In this document: positions 1 through 11,174 of the stretch, in pieces | Layout: every line of letters starts with the position of its first letter | How positions within the stretch are numbered: the stretch's first letter is position 1 | Assembly (NCBI GenBank): GCA_914767715.1 | Contig: OU612068.1 | Span: 21,948,001 to 22,012,000 of the forward strand | Origin: Membranipora membranacea | Lineage: Eukaryota; Bryozoa; Gymnolaemata; Cheilostomatida; Membraniporidae | Length of the DNA: 64,000 nucleotides | Reading direction: 5' to 3' | Position numbers and translations under genes: made by a program | Notes under the pieces: generated by a model | Database searches by the model: none | Told to the model about the DNA's origin: nothing | Seen by the model: only the letters and a program-made list of their open reading frames with translations

Positions 1-59
1 TTTGAAAAAAAGCTCACTCGATCTGAGAAAAAATTATAATAATTAAGAGATAATACCAG

Positions 60-830
60 AAAAAAATAATAAAGTGTTTGCTGATAACATGTGTTCAAGG
101 CGCACGAGCTCCATATTATTTTCCAAAGAAATTGACGATAATTAAAAATTTTCCTTACGCAACACTGAAATATTTAATTAAGATGCTGAACATTAAAAAA
201 TTAAATTCCACTCATGCTAGATTGCTCCATCATCCTTCTCACAGCTATACCTCCATATTTTTAAGTTACACATCATCACCGTTGCCCAGACATTTATTTT
301 TTCGGTAAAACTAAGAACATACTAGATGTTCTAGAGCTTTCCTAAAACACTATCACCAAACGAACAAACAAACAAACAAACAAACAAACAAACAAACAAA
401 CAAACAAACAAACAAACAAACAAACAAACAAACAAACAAACAAACAAACAAACAAACAAACAAAAAAACAAACAAACAAACAAACAAACACCAATTGCCT
501 TTTGCGTGGGAAATGTTAGATAGGCCCATACACATTTATAAATGCTTTGTTTATGTTTTTGTCTCTCTCGAGGTTCTATGAATGCACTTAGCTGAATGTA
601 ATGAGTGAGTATTAAGCGAGTTTGAAATGGCATCATATTCATATCACCCTCCTAGCCATTGTCAATAATATGTACATCATGTACTGTGAGGGGCTCAGAA
701 TACAAAAAATATACTAAAGAGTTCTCGGTCACGCCATAATGATGGATTGTTGCATTTGAGAGCGGATCATTATAGCTTAGTACGCAGGACCTGCTAGGGG
801 TCTCCTACCCAAATCGATCACTCATCGATA
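60..830 (+). repeat. Dispersed repeat R1, copy 1
   Basis: This stretch shares long blocks with 51850-52480 and 63190-63930. The blocks include a segment around GATAACATGTGTTCAAG, a segment CATCATGTACTGTGAGG, and a terminal block reading GACCTGCTAGGGGTCT. Inverted copies lie at 54745-55210 and 51585-51660. No credible protein is encoded. The copy is split by a CAAA microsatellite. It is probably a non-coding interspersed repeat, perhaps a non-autonomous transposon; termini and target duplications were not resolved. Confidence 0.75.
361..491. repeat. (CAAA)n microsatellite
   Basis: About 32 nearly perfect CAAA units with one interruption near 463. The long Cys-Phe-Val-Leu reading frames across it on the minus strand are translations of the repeat and are not genes. 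Confidence 0.98.
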
Positions 831-1421
831 TAGCTGTAAAGACTTTGATTGATTTGGGAAACATTTGCCTGGATGAAAGATCAAAATATGATTAATTTTT
901 GGCCAAGCGATTGCAATAGCTTAGTAAAGCTCATTCTATTTGAACTGTTCCCAAGCAAGACATTCACAAAGTAATGAAAGTATTGAAAAGGGACCGAAAC
1001 TGCTCTCTTTCACTGGCTACTGAGTACTGGGGTATATGGACCGAAATGACATGCATGATGAAGCACTGCTGTTTGAGAGAAAGTATATTGATACAAAAAT
1101 AGTTGATAAAACCGAAGCAGAGTGTCCTGGGTCAGCCGAAGATTCTTGTTTGGTCTCAATCACCTCCCTCAAATAAGCATAATTGTGACATCACTGATTG
1201 AGGCGACTCTCGACTCCATCAATAATTCCTCCCCGGAAGAGCTTTTTCACCATGCAAATCTTACAAAATTGTGTCCTAAGTAAATGCCCGACTGTATAAT
1301 TCATTAGTCTTTGGGTAGTCTATAAATACCAGAAAACTCCTACATATTATTACCACGAATAAATGCATTGAATGCCACCATTCAACAGAAATTTAAAGAA
1401 ATCATTACATCCGAGCAAGGC
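831..1421. other. No gene seen; possible 5' part of the retrotransposon
   Basis: There is no convincing coding frame here. The stretch directly precedes the first ORF of the non-LTR retrotransposon and may include its 5' untranslated region, but the 5' boundary could not be placed. Confidence 0.4.
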
Positions 1422-2423
1422 ATGAATGCGGCAGATATTCAACTACCAAGTCTGGAAAACGGCTACACGTCCAATCAAAGCTCCAGCACATCAGTTGCCA
1501 TGTAAAGCACCAGCTCTCACAATCATCAAGGAACATCAGGCAACACATGTGAATCATGCAGCAATATCCAAAGCCTCATCAGCGTCATGATGAGCAAAAT
1601 CTCGGAGCTAGAAAATAAAGTTACACAACAAAGCACTTTAATACAGAAACTTGTTGACCAACAACCAAAAACCAATCAAATACAACATCAATTCGACCAA
1701 CTTGCAACCAGCATCAACAAACATCTAACAAGTAAATTGGAATGCAATTCAAATTCCTCACCACATGAAAAAGTTTCTCCCAACAATCAAACAGCATCAG
1801 CACAACACTGGGCTAACTATAATCATCAGCAACCTAATCTGCCATCAACTTCCTCGACGAACAACAACAATCGAACCAGCATGAGAACACAACCCCCAAA
1901 ATAACAAAAAATAGACAACAGTTTCCGCCCTATAGACAATCTTGTCATAGATATTAAGAAGGACTCCATAACCTACAGCAACTTTAACCAGGATACCATC
2001 AGACGCACTCTCAACAAAACCTTTGGGCCAATCATAATAGAAAAGATTACAAGATATAACTTCGATACAAACAAACCAAAAATTATGATACAGTTCAACC
2101 ACCAAGAAACGAGAAACAACATCCTACGCAAATGGAACACTGATCTATTTGGTGGATCAAGTATACGCCAAACAATCGACCCGAGGTCCCTGACAGAAAA
2201 AATGGGTATGTTGAAAGGTGTCCCACTAGATGCTGAGGACAGCACTGTAATAAATTATATAAAAGTGCTCTACCCTCATGCTACATCAGAAAGAAATTTT
2301 AAGGAGGGCAAACCAATGAGAATGTTCAAAATTAAGTTCCATTCTCATGATGATTTTCTTTTTCTATTAAAAATGGCATTTGTCTCCAATCACAAAGTGT
2401 TAAATGTCAATTTGAGCAAATGA
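1422..2423 (+). pseudogene. LINE ORF1 protein (broken)
   Basis: One reading frame runs from the ATG at 1422 to the TGA at 2421-2423, interrupted by TAA at 1503-1505 and 1902-1904. The N-terminal part has a heptad-like coiled coil (MSKISELENKVTQQSTLIQ, near 1590). It is followed by a Gln/Asn/Ser-rich linker, then a C-terminal region after 1917 with the look of an RRM-like plus C-terminal-domain ORF1p: hydrophobic strands, ETRNNILRKW, and a basic KPMRMFKIKF segment. Such proteins coat LINE RNA and act as nucleic-acid chaperones. ORF2 starts 4 nt after the stop (TGAGATAATG), a spacing that would suit reinitiation. The two stops make this copy nonfunctional. Confidence 0.75.
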
Positions 2424-2427
2424 GATA

Positions 2428-4671
2428 ATGTATTCTGAATTTGCATTTTTGAATGTCCGTGGAATTACTAGCAAAATAGAGGAGATAAAATCAATTTTGC
2501 ATCAACGTAAATTCGCAATTCTAGGATTAGCAGAAACATTTTTGAATGAGCACGATGGTGTTGATATTTATGCGGTGCCGGGTTATCAGGTGGTCAGGAG
2601 AGATCGGGGATATGGTTACGGTGGTGGTCTCGTTGTCTATATACATGAATCCGTGCAATTCGAACATCTTGCAGATTTTGACAATAGCATGCCTGAGTCT
2701 ATTACTATCAAAGTAAAGCCAAGTACAAATAAAAGTTGTTTAGTCTCATTTATATACAGGCCTCCTAACTCCAAGTCCGCATGGTATGATCTTGCTTACG
2801 AATACTTTGAAAAAGCTTTTTCACTGTATAAACTTTACAAACCAGAATATACATGACCATTTTTTCAGGTCGTCACTTTACTGATGTATTGTGTGAGAAT
2901 ACTGTAGACCGTATGTATACAAGATTTAAAGACACCTATAGTTCATAAATCAACACACTTGTCTTCACCAAGAAAATATTTGTAAAAACTGCTCAACAGC
3001 CCAAATGGTTAGATGATGAGGTAAAATCACACATGCATTTGCGTGATAGATTGAAGAGAGAAGGCAAATGGGAAGAATACAAAATTCAACGTAATTATGT
3101 TACAAATTTGATTAAGAAGAAGAAAAAATCGGTTATTTCAGATATAATTAAAAATAACAAAAATAACACCAAACCTGTTTGGGAAGCTTTAGGAATCAAT
3201 CAAACTAAAATTTCACCGATGGTCAATATTGGGGGTTTATCCCCTGATGAATTGAACAGACACTTTACATCGATTGCAAAATCCATAACCAAAGACATCC
3301 CTGATTCCCATGAATATAACATGATTAGACCAGTGACAACCCAAACGTTTTCTCAATTGACTCGCTTTACTCCAGAAGTTTGTTTCAAATATCTAAAAAA
3401 CATTGCTGACAATAAAGCAACTGGTCATGATGGTATATCTGTTAGGATTTTGAAGAAAACATGGCCTTACATATGCGACATTGTAACTGACATGTTCAAT
3501 AGAACATTAATAGAGGGTGTATTTCCTTCACAGTGGAAAACCGCAAGAGTAATTCCTATTCAAAAGGGTGGAAATATCAAAGATCCATCTAATTATCGCC
3601 CTATATCAATACTTCCTGTGCTATCTAAGATTTTTGAGAAACATATGAATTCCAAAATTCAAAAATATCTCACCACAAACAAACTTCTTCACAAATTACA
3701 ATGCGGATTTAGAGAAGGTTATTCCTGTGTTGATTCCCTACACAAACTCATTTCTGACTTTTTGTCAGCCAGATCAGATGGTCACTTTGTTGCTATGATG
3801 TTTTTAGATTTCAAAAAAGCTTTTGACTGCGTCGACCATAAAATTCTTCTGAAAAAATTGACAATGTACGGTTTGACAGGCAAACTGCACTCTCTCATAA
3901 AATCTTTCCTAACAGATAGGACACAATTTGTAGCTATACAACAAGGTGCAAAAAGCTCAAAAATTCTTCCAATAGACATTGGTGTCCCCCAAGGCTCAAT
4001 TCTGGCACCAAGTTTATTCCTCATATACGTCAATGATCTTTTATCCTACACATTACATTCCAAGACATTTGCCTACGCTGATGATACAGTTTTTGTGTCA
4101 AAATCTGACAACTTTGATACACTAAATGATTTATGTGATATTGATCTTCACTTGATAGAAAATTGGTGTAGGAATAATAGGATGTTGTTTAACATAAAAA
4201 AATCTCACTATATGCTTGTACAACCCTCTCATAGAGCCACATCTCTAGATTTAGATCTAAAAATTAACCATAAAAAACTAAACCGAAATACCAATACCAA
4301 ACTCCTTGGTTTTACTTTGAATGACTCATTGACATGGGACGATCATGTAGACCAGATTTGTACCAAAATAAACAAAAGTTTGGTATTATTCCAGAAATGC
4401 AGGGCATTCCTAGATAGTAAATCATCTCTTTTATTTCCAGTATGTCTTTTGTCATATGATATATGGCATCCGCATATATGGCAACCTATCACCACAATAT
4501 ATTCTTGAAAGAATATACTTGCTCCAAAAGAGGGCTTTCCGCCTAATAGCAAATGTCAACCACATACCAAATCATCTAATACATACAAGAGATTTACATA
4601 CATCTCTTGGTCTGATTCCTTTTCCTCTCCTTGCTGGTTACAGAAAAATATGCCATCTCTATACTATATAA
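2428..4671 (+). pseudogene. LINE ORF2: endonuclease (deleted) plus reverse transcriptase
   Basis: From ATG 2428 the frame encodes the N-terminal half of an APE endonuclease (FAFLNVRGI, LGLAETFL, GGGLVVYI, VSFIYRPPNS). It then stops at 2857; the later catalytic blocks (GDFN, SDH) are missing, which points to a deletion of roughly 100 codons. Coding resumes about 2870 in the frame of the RT, with a TAA at 2946-2948. The RT (3033-4508) shows YRPISILPVLSKIFEKHM, LQCGFREGYSC, the catalytic FLDFKKAFDCVDH, GVPQGSILAPSLFLIYVNDL and FAYADD near 4070. A frameshift near 4450-4508 moves the C-terminal thumb region into another frame, ending at 4671. The RT would prime reverse transcription at nicked genomic DNA. 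Confidence 0.88.
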
Positions 4672-4925
4672 TTACTGTAATGCTGTTCCAGTGTTGCAGT
4701 GAATGATATTGGTTGAGATTCCACTTCCAATTTTTTAAATGTGCACTTCCTGTCAAAAATAAATGAATAAATAAACATAACATTTATTATCTGCTCAGAG
4801 AGGTCAACATGTGTCTAGTGGCATACATGCAAGCGTGAAAATTTGGTAAAGTGTGTAATGAGTAGAGAAAAAAGTGTGCCAAGTATAAATCTGTATGATA
4901 TATTATCATACCATAATGCTTGGGA

Positions 4926-5134
4926 CTAGGACTCAATCAAGATTGGCACCATATTGGGCTCGAAACCACTCCTTGTGATGAAATAGTCACCTTCCGGTGG
5001 ATGACAAGTGGGCTTACCAATTGCATCAAGGAAACTGCCACCCCACATAAAGGATGGGTCTATGGTGTGAATGAGCAAACCTGCCATCCCATTCAGCTTG
5101 TTCAGTTCCGCATCTCCCAAACCTTTTAACACAG
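4926..5134 (-). pseudogene. Host coding-like fragment cut by a transposon
   Basis: On the minus strand an open frame reads VLKGLGDAELNKLNG, DPSFMWGGSFLDAIGK and PPEGDYFITRSGFEP, then stops at 4926. Its 5' side runs straight into the end of the outer transposon at 5135. A good donor (GATGCAATTG|GTAAGC) lies inside, so it may instead be an exon ending near 4997. The protein is not recognised. Its continuation would lie beyond 10304 on the other side of the insertion. Codon-like composition suggests a real coding sequence, but this is weak without a homology search. Confidence 0.4.
5128..5134. repeat. Target-site duplication, left (AACACAG)
   Basis: Identical to 10298-10304 on the other side of the outer transposon. 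The host sequence was therefore once continuous here. Confidence 0.8.
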
Positions 5135-6838
5135 CAATGAACTCCCTATTCCTCAGGAATAACAACAGACGATATTGACCAATCAGCAAACAGTATCGCT
5201 TGAGCTATGTCTTGGAAATTTGTTGATATCAAAATGGCCGCCAAGTGATGAAATCAATATTACATCTATGAAATAAAATGGCTAATAAGCCCATATTCCT
5301 TACAAAAGAGTTCATGACTATTAGTTGTATCTCAAGAAAACATCTTACCCTACCATTCTACAGCTGCATCACTTGCCCAATATACCTGATGGTAGTGTTA
5401 TTGATTATGTGAACGTCAACACACGTGTGTATTTTGTTGCTTATTTCTTTGTTGGCTCAGAAAATATAGTTAGGGTGGTCTCTTGGGTCCCAAACTATGC
5501 TCATTGGATAGAGCACATATTGTAGGTAATCAGCTATGTTTGACTTTCCCAAAACATTGTCCATGTGAGGGGGTAGCAAGCCACAAAAGCAAAAATGTGT
5601 CTTCAAAACACTTCACAAATGATACAATTGATGCACTTGAAATGGTGCACTTTTGGGTGTACACTAACAACTAGTTAATTGCAGATGCTCAATCCATATA
5701 AATATAAAACTCACCGAATTACACTATTCTACCTCTGAATCGACAACCATCAAAGTAATTTAATCCTGATCGACCTGTCCTGTTACGGTGATATCGAACC
5801 TAGAGATAGACAAAAACATGGGTGAGAGACAACGTCATGATAGAAAACATATACAAATATAAACAGAACAAGATATTAACTCGCAAGCACAATCACGCAA
5901 TCATGTTGTTCTTGTTTGTTGTTGTTTGTTGCTGTTTTTGTGGTTATTTTCTGGTGTTTTATAATACTATCTAATACTGAATATGTGGCTAGATATCTGG
6001 GTCCTGCTGCCACATATTTCAGCTCCAATTAATATTTTTGTTGTGCTCAGTTCTCTCGGTGGATAAAGAGTCCCTGAGCTAAGCTCTTTACTTGCTATTA
6101 ATACCTCACTCACTCTCCCTAATCATCCATGTTCATTCATGTATGAACTAGGGCTTCTCATTCATACTGTTTAACATATTAGTGATACTTTGCAGTTGTC
6201 TTCTCTTGTACACGAGAAGGCAACTAGCAAATGTAATACATAAAATTCCTCATACTCACAACACCCTCCCTGCTCACAATCTCTACTAGGATTCACATTA
6301 CGCGTAACCACATTCATCTAAACTCGTTCACAACACAATTTCACAATAAATATCTTCAGTCATAGTAGTGCAGGAGCTGACCATGGTTTTTCCTAAAATT
6401 CTCAAATTCTGCAAAACGGTGGTCGGAACAGGTTTTTTTTATAGATTAACCTTTCCATGGGTGCCACAGGAACAGGATGGCATGGTGTCGTAAGTTCAAA
6501 TCTGTAAACTTGTTGCTGGTGCTGTCGTTAAGTCAGCAACTCATAGTTACCTTTTGTAACAGAAGTGTGACCAAAGAGTAAGTAAAACGTAATGAGTGAA
6601 CTCAATTATTTAAACAATGAAGTTGAAACTAGAACTTAACTTACAAATGAAGAATGCCAATCAAATTAATATGAATTTGTCATGCTAATACTGAATTAGA
6701 AATTATACTGGGGAGATAACTTCTGGGAATTCAAGGTTAAATTTTATTTGCATTGTGGGATTGATGTTAACATGCCATATTGTTCAATGATCAACGTGGA
6801 AAAAAACAACCATTCAACTGTATCCCAAAGACTTGCTT

Positions 6839-6883
6839 TCAGCTTTTGTTCTGTCCCATCAGCTTTTGTTCTGCCCCATCATC
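6839..6883. repeat. Two-copy 21-bp tandem repeat
   Basis: TCAGCTTTTGTTCTGTCCCA is followed directly by TCAGCTTTTGTTCTGCCCCA. It lies between the inner transposon's left end and its gene, in sequence where I see no coding potential. Confidence 0.7.
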
Positions 6884-6999
6884 AGAAAATATCCACATTA
6901 ACAATATTTATTGCGATTTTACCAATGAACTAAACCTTTAGTTCATTGATTTTACATAAGGCAATTGTTTAAATAATTTATGTTTCAAAGTCACATAGC

Positions 7000-9656
7000 T
7001 TATATCGACAAGCCTTGTTTGTGGTAGAGGGAAGGGGTCTCCGTTCTGAGTAATGTATGATAGCCGACAGAATGACCAAGTCCTTCGATTAGAGAACTAA
7101 CGCTCTTCTGACCAGAATAGTGACGAACTAACGCTCTTCTGACCAGAGTAGTGACGCAGGGTCATACCACATGCGATTGCTTTTGGGGTTATAACACGCC
7201 CTTTAGTAGTGAGAGACACTATGTCCTGCGAGAGGGAGAGAATTCTTTTGTGTGAATTGCTCTCTAACTTCATATATTGTCCGTCTTCAGGTACATCAAG
7301 AGCATCTGATACACCTGTGATTATTGCTAGGAGATTGTATAGATTGACAGGAATGTATTTCTGGCAACTGGCCAGATTGAGTTCGCTGAGCTGTAGAGGC
7401 CAGTTCATTTTCGGCGTGACTTCACATATGTCTCTGTTTATACCTTTTGCTGTATGATAAAGGTCTCGTTGGTTGAATCCAGTCAAGGAGTAAGGGGCGC
7501 AGTGTAGATTGAAAGATTCTTCTTCGCATTCTGTATCCTGTTCGATACTAGTGAGAGAGGTCATCATCGAGTGAGGCAGTGCGCTAGAAAGATCTGTGTC
7601 TTCATGATACACCATCAAAGAATTGTTCGCACTTTTTGATCCCTTAAATATCAGGTCAGGTATTATAGTACTCTGCAGCTGTTCTTTCAACCTGTTCGGC
7701 CTGTGAAACAGTTCAGAGAAATAATATACAGTTAATACTAGCACTTCATTGACCTGTAATAGAAGTGTTACTTGCTGGCGGTAGGAGTTGTCTTCAAGCG
7801 TTCATGTATAACCTTGGCTCGCGTTCAAACTGTTTCAAGCACACATTTTGTCTAAATCTCAACAGGAAAAAGGTATAGCATATATCACTGACAAAATATG
7901 CGATCATTTGATATTATATTATATCAATACATTAGACATATACATGTACTCACATTTGTGTCGTCTCATTAGGGTAGCCAGACATAAGATCGTTGTAGAG
8001 TTTGTATAAATCAGTGTACTTCATAATCTGATGATTAGCGATGATCTTAGACCTTACTATATTACAGAACAAGTTGAAGCCTTCTGTGCTGACTGGTTTT
8101 ATCACCGCTTCACTACAACACGAATAAGTCAAAGCATGATATTAAGTCAAGTCAGAATGAACCAAAGGTTGATCAATCCAAGCATAATGTTGTCGTTATC
8201 TTATCAATTCCCAAATATGAATACACGTGCACCCGTGATCTAGGAGAACAACTATGGGTTAGTGATATTATAGTACTATAGTTTAGCTGTATAGTGATAT
8301 GACAAGAAAGAATGTGGGTTTAGTTCACAAACGCAAGTTGAGAATGGGTTGAAGTTAGCTCACGCAAATAATATAGTAGTTAGTCAGGCAGGTCAATCAG
8401 TGACAATGCAAGTTATTCAAGGTAATCACAAGCTAGCTTTGGTTTGGAGTCTTGGACCACCGCAGAGATGAGATCATTTAGCAGCAGTTAAAGAGTGCAA
8501 ATCAAGTATATAAAATGTATCACACAGCATGCTAAGTGTTGAGATTTACCCACACAGCAGAAAACTATCACCAATACTCACCAGATATTTGACGGAACTA
8601 GTAACAAGAGTGTATGGATAACAATACAATATCACGTATTAGGGTTAATGCAACGCTATTGAATTAGTTCATAGTAACGAAGTTGGTCATATTGCAAATG
8701 ACCTGTGAACTGACTCACGGTCTAGGTTTTGTCAGTTAGAGTCAAATAAGGTCAACATTACTATCGTAGGCCATCCAACCCACCTGGTTTTTTCACAGTA
8801 GCGTTTGTAGCAAGAAACATGGTAACGCACTTCCCGTGCCACTGCATCACTCCATGAGAGCTCTCGCAGGATGTTCTCGTCCTGTTTCTCTTGGGCTTTC
8901 AATAAGAGACTGCCTATAATCACATAAGATAACAATATATATCTGGGTAAAAGTTCTAAGAACTTACTTATATTTATCAAGGGTGCAGAGTTAGTTAAGT
9001 ACATAATATAATACTAGTCTAGATACTGCTTAAGTACGCTATACGGTATACTGCTTGGGCTTCGCAGTAGTTGACTTCCAACTTTGAGTGTTTAAGAGTA
9101 GGTTCAAGCATCTGGTTTGCAGGCATTGCCTGGAAGTTTCGACTCATGATGCAATACAAAGCTTGTGAAAAAGCATAAAGCACTCTATAAATGTTGCAGT
9201 TTAGTAGACAGTGGGATTTATCATCTGCAGGGATTGAAGTTAATTAAATGCATGGTGGTGGTCAATTTAGGCTTTTATGGATGGGGCATTGGCTGTACCA
9301 TCTTAAAACAAAAGAGCCTCACCTTCTTTCTTTTCCTGCAGCTCGCCAGTATCCTTACATGAGTGAACTTCTTATAGCTTTCCTCATGACAGTATACATC
9401 AAAGGCTGGTGCCAGTGTTCTAGCTGTTGATTGATGTGGAAGGAGTCGATGTGACAGGCTACTCTTCTTCTTCTTTACTGGTGTTTGACAGACTCAATAG
9501 TAAATACCCTATTGTCTTATATGGCTCAATTAGATCAGAATACTGATGGGCATACTTCAATGCTGTAGATATGCATTGGTCAGATAGTTTAATAAGATTA
9601 GTATCCTGATTTAGTGCAGGCAAACAATGAAGTATGCAGTCTCGTGCAGTTGCCAT
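7000..9656 (-). pseudogene. Transposon gene of unknown biochemical role, four exons, frameshifted
   Basis: Exons on the minus strand are 9656-9479, 8913-8784, 8112-7954 and 7700-7097. All donors and acceptors are GT/AG, and the phases (1, 2, 2) join without loss of frame, which strongly supports the model. The start at 9656 gives MATARDCILHCLPALNQD. Exon 2 has the Cys/His motif VRYHVSCYKRYC. Exon 3 has FNLFCNIVRSKI and YTDLYKLYNDL. Exon 4 has PVNLYNLLAIITG, LSLSQDIVSLTTKGRVITPK and GMTLRHYSGQKS. This order recalls a large family of TE-like invertebrate proteins whose C-terminal half (absent here) can carry a PIN/XPG-like nuclease, as in Academ transposons; that link is from memory. A 31-bp duplication forces a stop at 7097. 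Without it the frame would continue (LIEGLGHSVGYHTLLRTET) to 7000. Confidence 0.7.
7094..7155. repeat. 31-bp tandem duplication that breaks the gene
   Basis: GAACTAACGCTCTTCTGACC and the following 11 bases are repeated head to tail at 7094-7124 and 7125-7155 with one difference. The length is not a multiple of three, so it shifts the reading frame of the gene at 7000-9656 and creates the TAG at 7097-7099. Confidence 0.95.
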
Positions 9657-10297
9657 GTTTCACTTGACCATGTGCGTAGTCACATAATGTAAACAAACCT
9701 AATTACACACTGAGAATCATTATAAACGACAATGGCGTAGGAATACTCCGCAGAAGAAAGTAACAATAATTTGTAAATCCTCAAAATTTTAATTGAATTA
9801 ACAAGTTGATCATGTTCGACTCTTAGCATAGTAATGATTGTGAGTGTATCTAACTGTGTATATCACCAAACCCTGTTCCGATTGCGGTTTTGCAACATTT
9901 CACAAATTACATGGTCAGCTCCTGCACTATAGTGCACTTAGAGACATGTGGTTTTTTTTATCAGGAAAACACCCATTTAATTGAGATCAACTATGAATCA
10001 AATACAGCTTACTACCCCTCAATAATCCTAGAAACACGATCTGCTCTGCTCTGAATTGGTGGCAGTGAACCTTCTCAGCCAATGAAATCCCTGATATTAT
10101 TTGATGCAGTGAGTCTATTGTTTATTTTCTATTGTTTAGTGGCATACACAATGGAAAGCTGAATATTCCTATATAGACCTAATCTATTAAGCCTATATTA
10201 TAAGGGACACTAAATAGGCCAATTGTCTAGGACATCACACTAAGCCACACACACAAATCATATGTGTTGTTATTCCTGAGGAAGAGGGAGTTCATTG

Positions 10298-10304
10298 AAC
10301 ACAG
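10298..10304. repeat. Target-site duplication, right (AACACAG)
   Basis: Matches 5128-5134 exactly and closes the outer transposon. Confidence 0.8.
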
Positions 10305-10470
10305 CGTATGGCTATTACATTTGCTTGAGCTTATATCACCCATTTCTTGAACCCTTGGTAGTGTTTTGCTATGTTTTCCATGCAGTCACAAGTCTTTCCA
10401 TTGCAGTGAGCTCATGGACATGGACATACTCTAGAATGGAAACTTCAGGCTTGAAAGTGTCCAGCCTGCA
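10305..10470 (-). pseudogene. Possible host exon upstream of the transposon insertion
   Basis: On the minus strand, after a plausible acceptor (GTGATGCAG|G), a frame reads LDTFKPEVSILEYVHVHELT and AMERLVTAWKT before a stop. Together with 4926-5134 it may be part of one host gene split by the insertion. The donor that would end this exon is unclear. No family is recognised. Confidence 0.25.
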
Positions 10471-11174
10471 TCACTGGTGAACCAATTGCAATGATTTTAC
10501 ACCATGTGAATTGTGATACTTCCATACTGAAACAATTTGATTGACAGTTCATACAGAATACAGAATTGTTATTATGTTGAGATTGTGGCAATATGACAAT
10601 CAGGCAATGCTTTTGCAATATGCCTCTTTTGATATGCTATCTGCCTAAACCTGAGCTGCAAGGCTATATTATGCTACATTTTGTCAATGTAATATGAGGC
10701 ATCTGAAGTCATCAGAGATTGGGGAATCTATCGCAGTCGCAGGGGTAGGCATTTGAGTTTGATGAAAAATGAGAAACATTTTATCCTCAGGCCTAGAAGG
10801 TGTTTATGTTTTCTGGAGTTGAAGGTGAATTGAGTGAAGTGTACATTGAGCAAATTCATGGACATATGCTATATTTGTCAAAACCAAGCTACGTCATAGA
10901 TTTTTAGACATAATCATGGATACAATAGCGCAGGTGTGCAGCGCATTATATCTGTCCAGCACCAATTTCCATGCCTATTTCTGTGACTATTCACATCTTG
11001 TAGAGCGGTGTTTGCCCTCAACTATGAAGAGGGCAATGAACTTCTTCTGTATTCCATGAAAATGTTAGTAAAGATTTTCATCTCTGTCTATGTGTCTGCC
11101 AGGGCAAGATCATCCATCTCAAAATTTTCTTCCCAGTCCTAAATTGTCTGCTCGCCCGTGTTTGTCCAGCGAAA
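10471..11174. other. No gene or repeat recognised
   Basis: AT-rich sequence with only short, unconvincing frames on both strands. Confidence 0.5.

Larger units (their letters stand above)
1422..4776 (+). mobile_element. Non-LTR retrotransposon with APE-type endonuclease, degenerate
   Basis: The order is that of a two-ORF LINE: a coiled-coil/nucleic-acid-binding ORF1, then ORF2 with an apurinic-like endonuclease and a reverse transcriptase, then a short 3' untranslated region ending in AAATAAATGAATAAATAAA. The last ~145 bp recur in inverted orientation at 20047-20193, which marks the true 3' end of the family. Layout and motifs fit the CR1/L2/Jockey-like group; the exact clade was not determined. 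The copy is inactive because of stops, a deletion in the endonuclease and a frameshift. Confidence 0.85.
6367..9928 (-). mobile_element. Inner DNA transposon carrying a multi-exon gene
   Basis: The left end reads AGTGCAGGAGCTGACCATG (6367-6385), and its exact reverse complement ends at 9928. Imperfect matching continues inward: both ends carry a GCAAAAC block and CGGAACAGG about 45-60 bp in. ATAGT flanks both sides (6362-6366 and 9929-9933), a likely 5-bp target duplication, though 4 bp (TAGT) is possible. The 3.56-kb interior holds the four-exon minus-strand gene 7000-9656, whose start lies 270 bp inside the right end. The element sits inside the outer transposon, so it is the younger insertion. 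The superfamily is not established. Confidence 0.7.
5135..10297. mobile_element. Outer DNA transposon (5.16 kb including nested element)
   Basis: The left end begins CAATGAACTCCCTATTCCTC; the reverse complement of the right end begins CAATGAACTCCCTCTTCCTC. The match continues through AGGAATAACAACA, giving a 33-bp TIR with one mismatch. The 7 bases outside both ends are identical, AACACAG (5128-5134 and 10298-10304), a target-site duplication; an eighth base is ambiguous with the TIR. A 751-bp relative with the same ends lies at 15536-16286. The interior holds a complete second transposon (6367-9928). Outside it no coding sequence was found, so the outer element is probably non-autonomous. A 7-8 bp duplication would suit a hAT-like or P-like mechanism. 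Confidence 0.85.

Noticed and set aside
361-491. CRISPR-like periodic repeat
   Set aside because: It is a simple 4-bp microsatellite without spacers, in a eukaryotic genome.
331-642. Cys/Phe/Val/Leu-rich frames on the minus strand
   Set aside because: They are translations of the (CAAA)n repeat and have no sequence complexity.
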